64,000 nucleotides of DNA, taken from NCBI GenBank assembly GCA_037349495.1, contig CP140192.1:1442001-1506000 (forward strand). The letters are read 5' to 3'. The translations under genes and the position numbers were made by a program. This DNA comes from Lotmaria passim (taxonomy: Eukaryota > Euglenozoa > Kinetoplastea > Trypanosomatida > Trypanosomatidae). The notes beneath the pieces are model-generated. The model saw only the letters and a program-made list of their open reading frames with translations. It had not been told where the DNA came from and searched no databases. Positions 29,340 to 37,654 of this stretch are shown piece by piece (position 1 is the stretch's first letter; every line of letters starts with the position of its first letter).

Positions 29340-29420
29340 CGTCGCCAACAGGGTTCGAACGTGCGCGCGAGGTCGCAGTTGATTTCGAGTCAACCCCCGT
29401 AAACACTTGGGTATGGTGTC
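29340..29420 (-). tRNA. tRNA-Ser(CGA)-like gene, possibly degenerate
   Basis: On the - strand the 81 nt fold with exact class II tRNA-Ser spacing: acceptor GACACCA, TA, D-stem CCC/GGG, a 10-nt D-loop, a perfect 5-bp anticodon stem GTTGA/TCAAC around CTCGAAA (anticodon CGA), a variable arm with GCG/CGC pairing, and a TTCGAAC T-loop. TTTT (a polymerase III terminator) starts 3 nt after the discriminator G. Oddities are two mismatches in the acceptor stem (A2-A71, A4-C69 by analogy), one C-C mismatch in the T-stem, and a D-loop lacking the usual G18-G19 pair. It lies alone inside a protein-coding polycistron, 93 nt from the RABL3-like stop. It could be a decaying copy or a divergent working tRNA. 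I am confident of tRNA-Ser origin, not of function. Confidence 0.6.
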
Positions 29421-29513
29421 TACGCGCGCGATATGCAGAACGAACGCCAGAACGCTTGATAGCAAAAAAAAAAAAATGGCCAAAAAGCACAATAAAATGA
29501 AGTAGTCGTCGCG

Positions 29514-31043
29514 TCAGTCCTCGCGCAGAAGAATGTCAAAAAAAGCGACAATCTCGTCAAGCGACGACTGCAGCGCGATGTCGCTATCGAGACGGCACAC
29601 GTGCGCCTGCGCCACGCACTGCTCATCTTTGCGCAGCTCGTCCAATGTCTGCTTTGAGCGGGCGTGCCCGAGCACCACCGCCTTCTGGTACGGCCCAAAA
29701 AGCACGACCGCCATCACGTACAGCAGCGTTTGCTCTAGCTTGTACAGTAGCCAGACGAAGCGCTCCACTACGCGCACGCACAGCATCGTCAGCTTGTTGC
29801 GCGGCCCGCGTTCCTCTTGATACTGCTCGGACAGAAAAAAGAAGGGGTGCCACAAGCACCAAAGCACGTGATAAGGCCAGACGAGGTTCTGCCCGATGCT
29901 GCGACACGCACGCTTCACCCAGCTGCGCCGCGTCGGCGTCTGCGGCGACTCCAGCACCCGCACTTTCAGCTCGAAGTTGCCGTCCAGCAGCGCCTCGTCC
30001 GACACGGCGATGGTGCCGATGTGCAACGTGTTGTCCACTTCCTTTCGCACCCCCGCTGCCGCCGCGGTCAACTCGTCGCCGTCGAGCTGCGTGCCGACGA
30101 GCATAAAGCGCGGCATCGTATTGAAGCGGTTGGAGCCCTTGTGCGCGCTGCCCGAGCCGCTGACACTGGCGCTGGTGGAGAGGACGTTGCGCACCCAGCG
30201 GTACCACTCCGTCAGGTAGACGGTGCTGGTGAGATTGCGGCGGTGGTAGACGAAGATGACGCCGTCGTACTGGATGTTGTGCAGCGGCAATCGAGCAACG
30301 TCGCGATAGCCGTGCGTGCCGCCCAGCTCGTGAAACTCCACTGTCTGCGTCACGGAGCAGCGGCGCTGGACCGGAGCCGCGTGGAAGGGCTGACTTGACT
30401 GGGCGTTACTGGTGGAGCTGTTGAAATTGCTGTTGTTGACGCCAGTGGCGGCCCCGCGATATTGCAGCCCGCTGCCGTAGAGCGACGAGTATCCACCGCC
30501 GCCTCCGTAGCCGCCGTTCAAGTTTGTGTTGCCCTCCAGCGGCGACACGTGCGCGATGGCGGGTGAGAGGACGCCATTCGTCGACTGCGTTGGAGGGTAG
30601 AGGGAGGGCATGCTGAGCTCGTTGCAGCACGGCGTGGCAGATAAGACGGTGGTGGTGCGCTTGAGGGCGTCAATGGCGAGTCCCACCGTGGGGCCCCACT
30701 CCGGCCCGAGGTCGTCTTCGTCCGCTGCGCTGTCCGCAGCGGCAGTGGGGACGGCGGCTCCGTTGCTGTTGAAGGGCGAGTAGTCCATCGTGCTGGTCTC
30801 GATGTTTGTGTCACCAAAGATGTGGTCGCACAGCCGCCGGATCAGCAGTGTCTTGCCCACGCGCGTCTCGCCGACGACCAAAATGCGTGTCACCCGCTCG
30901 CGGTTGTCTGTTGCAGCGACGCTGCTGTTTGCTTTGTACGCACCACTACCACTCACCGTAGCAGCTCCACTTAACCCGGTCGCAGATGTCGGCGTCGAAA
31001 TCGCGGCTGCGACCGGCATCGCAAAATAATTGTAATTGGACAT
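29514..31043 (-). CDS. RABL3: RABL3-like small GTPase with membrane-binding C-terminal extension
   Basis: The protein has 509 residues against about 236 for human RABL3. A 50-residue Ala/Ser/Thr leader precedes the P-loop GETRVGKT (58-65). The switch I part WGPTVGLAIDALK matches the RABL3 'W-T-V-G' block. A low-complexity insert with Asn and a Gly-rich run (about 130-230) interrupts the G domain before VEFHELGG (238-242, the WDVGG equivalent) and HNIQYDGVIFVYHRRN. The base-recognition motif is TQLD in place of NKxD. After the G domain come about 170 residues with two or three hydrophobic, aromatic segments, and the end (ILLRED) has no prenylation Cys, as in RABL3. RABL3 acts in Ras-family trafficking and cilium-associated signalling elsewhere. 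The start is the ATG at 31043; an upstream in-frame TTG is ignored. Confidence 0.65.
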   Translation of the reverse strand: MSNYNYFAMPVAAAISTPTSATGLSGAATVSGSGAYKANSSVAATDNRERVTRILVVGETRVGKTLLIRRLCDHIFGDTNIETSTMDYSPFNSNGAAVPTAAADSAADEDDLGPEWGPTVGLAIDALKRTTTVLSATPCCNELSMPSLYPPTQSTNGVLSPAIAHVSPLEGNTNLNGGYGGGGGYSSLYGSGLQYRGAATGVNNSNFNSSTSNAQSSQPFHAAPVQRRCSVTQTVEFHELGGTHGYRDVARLPLHNIQYDGVIFVYHRRNLTSTVYLTEWYRWVRNVLSTSASVSGSGSAHKGSNRFNTMPRFMLVGTQLDGDELTAAAAGVRKEVDNTLHIGTIAVSDEALLDGNFELKVRVLESPQTPTRRSWVKRACRSIGQNLVWPYHVLWCLWHPFFFLSEQYQEERGPRNKLTMLCVRVVERFVWLLYKLEQTLLYVMAVVLFGPYQKAVVLGHARSKQTLDELRKDEQCVAQAHVCRLDSDIALQSSLDEIVAFFDILLRED

Positions 31044-32204
31044 TCTTGACAAGAGGAAAACGGAAAGAAGAGAGTGGAGGGTATGACCAAATCTAGCACC
31101 AGGGACTCTCTCTCTCTCTTTTTTTTAAAGCCCCTGAAAGGCGAGCAAACGAGTTGAAACTGTCTATACTTGTAAAGAACACAGCAGCAACAAAAAAACA
31201 AAGGAAAGAAGTAAAAAACAAGCGTTCGAAAGTACGTGTGGTTTTACAGAATTGTGTTCTTTATGCGACACTAAAGGACAGAATGAAACACGAGTCGCAG
31301 ATCCAAGAAGGCGGATCGCAAAAAAAAAAAAAAACACTATCAATGAGGGAAGTAAAAGACAGTCAATCAAGGAAAAAAAAAAAACTGCCACAAAACGACC
31401 GTTCAGAAAGGTAAAAAAGAAAAACAAGGGAGAAGAACGAAAAAAAAAAAAAGATGGCTTATTTTGTAATGGGAAATAATGATAAAATCAGAGAAAGGAA
31501 TAATAACACTTGAAATCAAAAGCAAAAAAAAAAAAGTTAAATAAGATACCAAGTGAAGCAGGACAAAAGTTTGGAAAGGCACTAAAAAAAAAGTCCAATC
31601 AGGGTGAAAACGAAAAATAGGAAAGAAAGACTGCTGTTCGGCACTGATCAGTGAAGCGCTAAATAAGAAAAACGAAAAGGCAAAGCAAACGACGTGAATG
31701 GCAACTTTGACTCTGTGAGCGCAACCCGTTTCTTTTTCGTTGTTGTACCTTTCTCTGTTTTACCTGAATGTGGTTAGGTATTACCAGCAGAAAAAAAGAG
31801 TTTTGAGTGATAGGTAAAACGTGCAGTACAGCAACCACAAAAAAAAAAAAAAAAGAGAGAGAGACGCAACGAAGAAACGCAAGTAAGTGATGGTTTGAGA
31901 AAAAGACCACATACAATGTTCTACAATGTGTGCATAGGAATGATCAAATTCGTAGATTAACGACTAGGGCATTGGAGGTGAGGGGAAAGGGAGGGGAAAA
32001 AAAAAAACGCACATGTACTTAAGCAGCACTGAAACCTCAAAAGAGGTATTCTTCATATGAACCAAATGGACACAAGCCATGCCATCTCCTGTCATACCAA
32101 ATTCTAGTGATTTACAAGCTGCAACGAATAGTAATACAAAGGCTTATGCGCCAAAAGAAGACAAGGATATAAGGGAAAAAAAAGACCTTCACTGAAGAGC
32201 CTAT
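31044..32204 (-). other. Intergenic spacer, 1.2 kb
   Basis: Strongly A-rich on +, with many A10-A16 runs (coding-strand T-runs). No gene seen. Confidence 0.7.
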
Positions 32205-33737
32205 CTACTCACGCAGGCGCCACATTTTCACACTTTTGTCGCTCTCCACGGTGATGAGGCGCGTGCCGGAGACGTCGAACGTCATGCCGTTGATGCCGCC
32301 CTCCCCGTTCAGCGTCCCTGGCAGCGACTTCGTCTTTGTCCACTGATAAGGAGCGTAGTGCCGACCCGCCACTCGCCGCGGCTGCGGACGGCTCCAGTCG
32401 TAAAACGCCAGCTCTCCGTCCTGGCTACCAAGCGCCAGGACGTTGTGTGGGCTCATCGCACAGCAGCTCCACCGATACGAGAACTCCTCCGCTTCCTCCT
32501 CTGCCGCCCCCACACCCACCACACGCGTGCTGGCGTTGGTGACGAAGTTGCCGGAAGGGAGGTCCCAGACCCGGATTTCGTCCGCGCCGCATGACACAAG
32601 TGAGCTGCCGGACGGCGTCACGGTCAGCCCTCGAACCGGCTTCTTGTGCCGCGTCAGCCGAGTCACCGGCTTGCCCGCGGCGAGGTCCCAGAGGTAGATG
32701 AACCCGTCACTGCCGCCCGAGATCACCTGCGGCTCCTCCTGCTGCACCACCAGCGACATCACGCTGTCGGTGTGGCCCGTCATCGTACGTACGACGGCAC
32801 GTGTGCGCAGGTCAAACACCCGCACCGTCCGGTCGCGGCCGCCACTGACCACCACGTCAAGTGTGGGGTGGGCCGCGACGCAGTGGACGGAACTCTTGTG
32901 GCCAAAGAACTCGCGCACCACCTCATTCCGCTCGAGGTCCCAACACTTGATGGAGTGGTCGTCGCTGCCGCTGAACATGTACGGCGACACCTTGCTCAGC
33001 GCGATCGAGCGCACCGCCTCCTTGTGCCCGGTGAGGTTCATCTTGAGCACACCAGTTTCGAGGTCCCAGACTTTGATGATGGCGTCGAAGCCGCCCGTGG
33101 CGAACCACTTGTTGCCCGGCTCAACCGCCGTCGTCCACACCCAGCCTTGATGGCCCACCAGGACCTTCGACAACTTCCACTTTGGCGGGGGCGTGTACTG
33201 CTGCGCCGCGGCTTCCTGCGCGGCGGCCTGCGAGACGACAAGGGCACTGCGCTCCTTCAGTTGCTCCGGGTCGACGGACAGAATCTCGTCCTCCTCACGA
33301 CCGCGCTTGTGCCGCACAGAGAGCGCGGTCGAGGCTGGCAGTGCGGCAGACCGCTCGAGAGGTGATAGTCCGCCCAGCGGTGCAGACGTCTTGTCGGCCA
33401 CGACGGTCATGATGCCTTGGCGGACCGCGTCGCTGCGGACAGCCGTTGCGTCTGCTGTTGCCGCACCGCTGTCCGCGTGACTCACTGGTTTGGCGGGGAC
33501 ACCAACCACTGCTTTCGGCGCAGTGCTGGGATACAAGGAGCGCCACAGCGTATTGGCACGAATGCGCATTGCAGCAGCAAAAAGGTCACCGTCGCCGTTC
33601 GCGGGAGATGATTTGGCAGGGACAAGGGCCGTAGCCTCAGGGTTAAAAGAGGGCGTGCTCATTACCGCCACACCATGAAGGTCTTCCGCACCTTGCGCGT
33701 TGCTCGCCAGCAATTCCTGCATGCTAGAGGCACTCAT
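32205..33737 (-). CDS. PLRG1: PLRG1/PRL1 (Prp46) WD40 spliceosomal protein
   Basis: The 510-residue protein has a disordered first 180 residues, then seven WD40 blades from about 186. The blade sequence is the PRL1 type almost word for word: [56 protein letters not shown] and [16 protein letters not shown]. Length matches the family (human 514, yeast Prp46 451). PRL1 is a core member of the Prp19-associated (NTC/NTR) complex needed for catalytic activation of the spliceosome; in trypanosomes it would serve trans-splicing and the few cis-introns. Nuclear. The ATG at 33737 lies 21 nt after a good acceptor. Confidence 0.9.
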   Translation of the reverse strand: MSASSMQELLASNAQGAEDLHGVAVMSTPSFNPEATALVPAKSSPANGDGDLFAAAMRIRANTLWRSLYPSTAPKAVVGVPAKPVSHADSGAATADATAVRSDAVRQGIMTVVADKTSAPLGGLSPLERSAALPASTALSVRHKRGREEDEILSVDPEQLKERSALVVSQAAAQEAAAQQYTPPPKWKLSKVLVGHQGWVWTTAVEPGNKWFATGGFDAIIKVWDLETGVLKMNLTGHKEAVRSIALSKVSPYMFSGSDDHSIKCWDLERNEVVREFFGHKSSVHCVAAHPTLDVVVSGGRDRTVRVFDLRTRAVVRTMTGHTDSVMSLVVQQEEPQVISGGSDGFIYLWDLAAGKPVTRLTRHKKPVRGLTVTPSGSSLVSCGADEIRVWDLPSGNFVTNASTRVVGVGAAEEEAEEFSYRWSCCAMSPHNVLALGSQDGELAFYDWSRPQPRRVAGRHYAPYQWTKTKSLPGTLNGEGGINGMTFDVSGTRLITVESDKSVKMWRLRE

Positions 33738-34211
33738 GCTTTGTCAATGGAGCGCAAACTGAAGAAAAAAAAACAATTCGAAGAGTACTTGGCAGAAAAG
33801 GAAGGAAAAAAAGAAGGGAACGAGAAAAATCGAAAACAGAAAATGGTCTGAAATGTGCGCTTTGTCAATTTTCGAAAAACCAAAGCTGACTGCCATAATT
33901 AGGAGGCCAACACGAGCTTCACGAGCTCAGCAGACACAAGCACAGCTTATTGCTACTCCTTTTTCAAAAACAAAAAAGTAAATTCAAGCATTCTAAACGA
34001 CACTCAACACCTTTTTTCTTCTCTACAAACTAGGCAGCATGTACGTAATGATCTCAAACGTTACGTTTCTGTAAAACAGCTGGAGTGCAACACACACACA
34101 CACACAAATACACATGTACAAGACACAAACAGACAAACAAAAGCAACCACCAAAAGCACCTGCTTTTCTGGGAAAGAAAAAAAGCAGCATCAGACGTATG
34201 TAAAACTCATG
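33738..34211 (-). other. Intergenic spacer
   Basis: Contains the PLRG1 acceptor and, at about 34090-34107, a CA run in the 3' flank of the PPR gene. No gene seen. Confidence 0.7.
33759..33773 (-). promoter_or_regulatory. Polypyrimidine tract and spliced-leader acceptor of PLRG1
   Basis: On the - strand GTTTTTTTTTCTTCAG, with the G at 33759, gives a 21-nt UTR. This is one of the cleanest acceptors in the window. Confidence 0.65.
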
Positions 34212-35051
34212 CTAACTTGAGCCTTCTTCATTTGCCCGGAGCGCCGTGGCGGGGTCAGAGTCCGGCACGTACGCCTCCCACTTTGCAGGCTTTGCCCGCA
34301 CTGTCATGCCGTCCGCGAGGCCGTCCAAGGCGGTGCCGCGAAACACCGCCGTCAGTAATTCGCGCGTGTACTCGATCGGCTCGTAGCCGTCCGCCACCAT
34401 GCGGGCAAACACGCGCTGCGCGGCCTCGTAGTCTTTCGCTGCGGCGCATGCACCAAGAACGGTGTTGTATGTCACCTCGTTCGGCCGCACCTGGTTAGGA
34501 TCACACATTTTGTTTTCTAAAAGAGCGATGGCTGGCGCACACACTCCAGCGCGACGGCATCCGTCCATGGCAGCCGTGTACGTCAGCACGTTTGGCGCGA
34601 TGAGCAGCTCTTCGCACTGATCCAGCACCTGGAACGCCTTCTCCCACTGCCCGCAGCGCGAACACGCCGTGACAAGGGCCGTCATGGTGCGCACGTTTGG
34701 CGGAACTTCCGCCAGCCGCATTTCGGCGAAGAGGCGCAGCGCTAAATCGAGCTTTTTCGCCGTGGCACAGCCGTTGAGAAGTGTGGTGTAGGTATACACA
34801 TTCGGCTTCACCTGATTCGTCTTCATTTGCCGGAACACCGTCATGGCGACGTCCATTTGACCCGCGCGACTGCATGCCTTCAGCACTGTCGTGTAGTGGT
34901 AAACGTTGCGATGCACCAGACTCGACTGCTGCAGGTGCTCGAAGGTCTGTAACGCACCCTCCCAGTTGCCGGAGCGGGCAAAGCTGTTCAGCTCGTCTGT
35001 CAGCCACCGTGCGGTGAAGCGGGCCACTCGTGCCTGTGACAAGGTCGCCAT
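34212..35051 (-). CDS. Pentatricopeptide repeat protein
   Basis: The 279-residue protein contains six to seven 35-residue PPR units, for example NVYHYTTVLKACSRAGQMD, NVYTYTTLLNGCATAKKLD, NVRTMTALVTACSRCGQWE, NVLTYTAAMDGCRRAG and NEVTYNTVLGACAAAKDYE. The 5th and last (35th) positions, which set base preference, are readable, so a target sequence could be predicted. The N-terminus MATLSQARVARFTARWLTDEL is amphipathic with Arg and no acid until Asp18, suiting mitochondrial import. PPR proteins bind RNA in the kinetoplast mitochondrion (mRNA stability, polyadenylation, ribosome). The start is the ATG at 35051, directly behind two TC-rich acceptors; further upstream only GTG is available. Confidence 0.85.
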   Translation of the reverse strand: MATLSQARVARFTARWLTDELNSFARSGNWEGALQTFEHLQQSSLVHRNVYHYTTVLKACSRAGQMDVAMTVFRQMKTNQVKPNVYTYTTLLNGCATAKKLDLALRLFAEMRLAEVPPNVRTMTALVTACSRCGQWEKAFQVLDQCEELLIAPNVLTYTAAMDGCRRAGVCAPAIALLENKMCDPNQVRPNEVTYNTVLGACAAAKDYEAAQRVFARMVADGYEPIEYTRELLTAVFRGTALDGLADGMTVRAKPAKWEAYVPDSDPATALRANEEGSS

Positions 35052-35584
35052 GTTCTGTGAAGAAAACTCTGAAAAGAGGGGGAAAAAAGCCACAACTAGA
35101 GGGAAAAAAAAAGATGCGGCTGACGACGCTGCTTCAGCTGCCTATTTCCGTTCTAAACGAAGGGGCTTCGTTGACAACATAACAAGCGTGACCAAAGCAG
35201 GCAAGAAAAAACAAGAAAGAAAGAGAAGCACGAGTGGAAAACAGACATGGTTGCCAGAGAAAGGACACAAAAAAAAAAAAAGAACGCGTGCGCTGTTTGG
35301 CATTAAAAACAAAAAAAAAAAGAAGTAAAGCACAGTCATTGCGCGTACACGAAAGGTCGAAAAACCCAAAAAGAAGCCGAGGTAGTTCACGTGAGCATTT
35401 GTTTTCATACTTGCTGTCTTTCTTTTTCGCATTTTCCTCATATCGAACAATGATACTATAGGAAGCGCAACGCTCAACATGCAGAATCAAGTCAGTGGGT
35501 GCGTACACATAAGCACACACCCGAGAAAAAAAAAAAGGCCTGGCACTGAACACAGTAGCAGCCTCACTGCTATCCGAAAGCAGC
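35052..35584 (-). other. Intergenic spacer
   Basis: Contains the PPR gene acceptor and A-runs on +. No gene seen. Confidence 0.7.
35069..35089 (-). promoter_or_regulatory. Polypyrimidine tract and spliced-leader acceptor of PPR gene
   Basis: On the - strand CTTTTTTCCCCCTCTTTTCAG has its G at 35069; a second AG with its G at 35055 is possible. Confidence 0.6.
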
Positions 35585-37168
35585 TTACGAAGTCCATAAG
35601 CGGCACCGTGTCTTTTCAAAGTAGTGCGTTTTCGCCCGCACCAACCACGAGAAGTGAGGCAGCCACCCAGGCAGCAGCGCCTCGTAGATGTTAAACGCCA
35701 CGTCCGCGTAGGATTTGGAGATGGCTAGCGTGTGAGAGTCTGTCTCGGCGTTGCCTGGCGCCACGCACACCACCACGCTCTCATTCCATCCACGCAGGTT
35801 CACCGCCTGCACGTTGTCGTCGCCAAACAGCCTTGCGTACGGGGCCAGTCCTTCCGCCGAGGGCAGCTGGTGCTCATTCATCACGAGCAGCCCGCCAGCC
35901 GTGAGCTTGTCTTTCGCCGCGGTGACCCACGGGTGCAGATTCTTCATGGTGGCTTCCATCGGTTCAAAGATGTCCATGAAGATGAAGTCAAACGTATGCA
36001 CTGGTAGTGTGCGCCAACAGGTGTCGGCATCTTGCAAATGTGCGATCATGTTCGCGTCGCTGTCGCCGAGGGTACCCACGCGCCGACACGCCGCCATCAC
36101 CGCCGGCTCCACCTCCACCACCTCGATGACGGCCGCCGGTCCGAGCACAGAACGGAGAGCCAGAGCCATGCTGTTGCCGCCCATGCCGAGGATGAGCACA
36201 CGTGAGGTCGAGGATGGACACCACTCTCGCAGCTTCTCCGCGACGCTAACAGCAGCAGCGCTTTTGGCAGAACCGTTTCCGGTGCACGCGCCGGACAAAC
36301 TGTGCAGCACGCGTGGGGAGGTGGCAGCAGTTGCTGTGTCTGCCTCGTGCCCTTCGCCCTCTCGCCTCACACGCTTCACGTGAGCGTCTTCCTCTGCGTT
36401 GGGCGTATACGCCCGCAAAAGCGCCTCCACCTCGCGGCCGAGCTGGCGGACGTGGCAGTCCTTCACCTTGCACATGTGGATGAGCCGCAACGAGGTATAG
36501 ACGAGAAAGGAGAAGGACACCATCGCACCCGCAACGCATTGCAAGATGGCCGGCGCGTCACGCAGCACCACAGACTGCACGTGGAAACTATGCTCGCTGG
36601 CGGCCCCTTTCTTGTAGGCTTCGTCGTGGACGAAGTGCATCGTGTCGATGGTGCATCTCACCGCGTCGTTGTTGCCGACGGCGGGTGACGTCACTTGGCG
36701 TGTGGGAGAAGGCTTGGAGGAGTCATTTTCGGCTCTGAGATGGGGGCGAGTTATGGATTTAACGTTCTTCGTAGTGCGCAGAAGCTGCACCTCCGTCCTC
36801 GCCCACACAACGTCCACGTGCTTGAACACCTTACACGGGATGCGACACAGCAGCTGTGTGGTGCGTTGCGCCACCTCTGGTTTGCGACCCGTTTCCAGGC
36901 ATAGGTCGGTGTAGCAGCGCCAATACGGCAGCGTGCGGTCGAACTCCACCTCCACGCCACGCACGATGGCGGAGTCACTGATTCTGCGTCGATGCTTCAC
37001 GCAGAACTTCAACGCACTCGACCTACGCGTGCGTCTTCTTTGCTGTGCAGACATGGATGCTTTTTCTTTTTTTTTTTTTGAGCTTCCTTTGCGTTTCACT
37101 AAGGAGAAATTCTGAATTCTGTGACCAGTAGTTTCCGTCGCTGGAAATACACAGGTATCTGTATGCAT
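35585..37168 (-). CDS. Spermidine-synthase-fold methyltransferase-like protein
   Basis: The frame from the ATG at 37168 gives 527 residues; Met39 (37054) is an equally likely start, because the codons between encode a Lys run from an A13 tract that looks like 5'UTR. Residues about 205-235 (QCVAGAMVSFSFLVYTSL) are hydrophobic. A Rossmann methyltransferase core begins near 325 with RVLILGMGGNSMALAL (SAM/dcSAM loop), EVVEVEPAVMAAC (acidic end of strand 2) and FDFIFMDIFEP (catalytic strand 4). This set is typical of spermidine/spermine synthases and METTL13-like enzymes. The family's substrate-binding Asp pair is not certain, and the long N-terminal part is unlike true spermidine synthase, so polyamine synthesis is not claimed. 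The protein could be a membrane-tethered methyltransferase. Confidence 0.65.
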   Translation of the reverse strand: MHTDTCVFPATETTGHRIQNFSLVKRKGSSKKKKEKASMSAQQRRRTRRSSALKFCVKHRRRISDSAIVRGVEVEFDRTLPYWRCYTDLCLETGRKPEVAQRTTQLLCRIPCKVFKHVDVVWARTEVQLLRTTKNVKSITRPHLRAENDSSKPSPTRQVTSPAVGNNDAVRCTIDTMHFVHDEAYKKGAASEHSFHVQSVVLRDAPAILQCVAGAMVSFSFLVYTSLRLIHMCKVKDCHVRQLGREVEALLRAYTPNAEEDAHVKRVRREGEGHEADTATAATSPRVLHSLSGACTGNGSAKSAAAVSVAEKLREWCPSSTSRVLILGMGGNSMALALRSVLGPAAVIEVVEVEPAVMAACRRVGTLGDSDANMIAHLQDADTCWRTLPVHTFDFIFMDIFEPMEATMKNLHPWVTAAKDKLTAGGLLVMNEHQLPSAEGLAPYARLFGDDNVQAVNLRGWNESVVVCVAPGNAETDSHTLAISKSYADVAFNIYEALLPGWLPHFSWLVRAKTHYFEKTRCRLWTS

Positions 37169-37654
37169 ACGAAGTTATGAATGTGAGAGAGCAGAGAGCC
37201 TCAATCACAACGAAAAACTCTATAATGTGCAAGAAAAAAAAAAGGGTCCGGTAATTCCTTGTCTCGGCCAAAAAGGAATAGAAGAAAAAAAAAAAAAACT
37301 CAACCGTAAAAACGCCCAGAAACGCCGTATTGTGCAGTTGCCTATTACACTGTATAACGAGCCAAGAGAGAAGTGATAAGGAAAGGAAGAAAAAGAAAAT
37401 AGATGGGAACGGCAGAAGGAACCTCGCAATCACGTTGGACGACATCACAGAAAACAAGAAAGCTCGTCACAGAAAAGAAAGACGTGCTTATTGCGTAAAG
37501 TAAAAAAAAGAAAAAGAAGAAAATAGCACTAACTCGATGTTGTTAAATGTGTTAGTGTTTTTTTTTTTCTTTTCAGTGGTCTATGCAGATAGAGAAAAAA
37601 AAAACACCAACTCTTTTAGCGTTAATAATGCAGTTTTACGAACGGGCTCATTTC
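37169..37654 (-). other. Intergenic spacer
   Basis: A-runs on + at about 37230 and 37285-37298, that is T-runs on the coding strand, followed on the - strand by ATTATAG, a possible acceptor. A T13 run on + near 37558-37570 lies in the 3' flank of the gene to the right. No gene seen. Confidence 0.65.

Noticed and set aside
31215-31240. GTTCGAAA motif in the spacer upstream of RABL3
   Set aside because: No flanking stems and no anticodon arm; a chance match.
35585-37168. Calling the Rossmann protein a true spermidine synthase
   Set aside because: The long N-terminal region with a hydrophobic segment and uncertain Asp pair do not fit the polyamine enzyme; only the fold is claimed.
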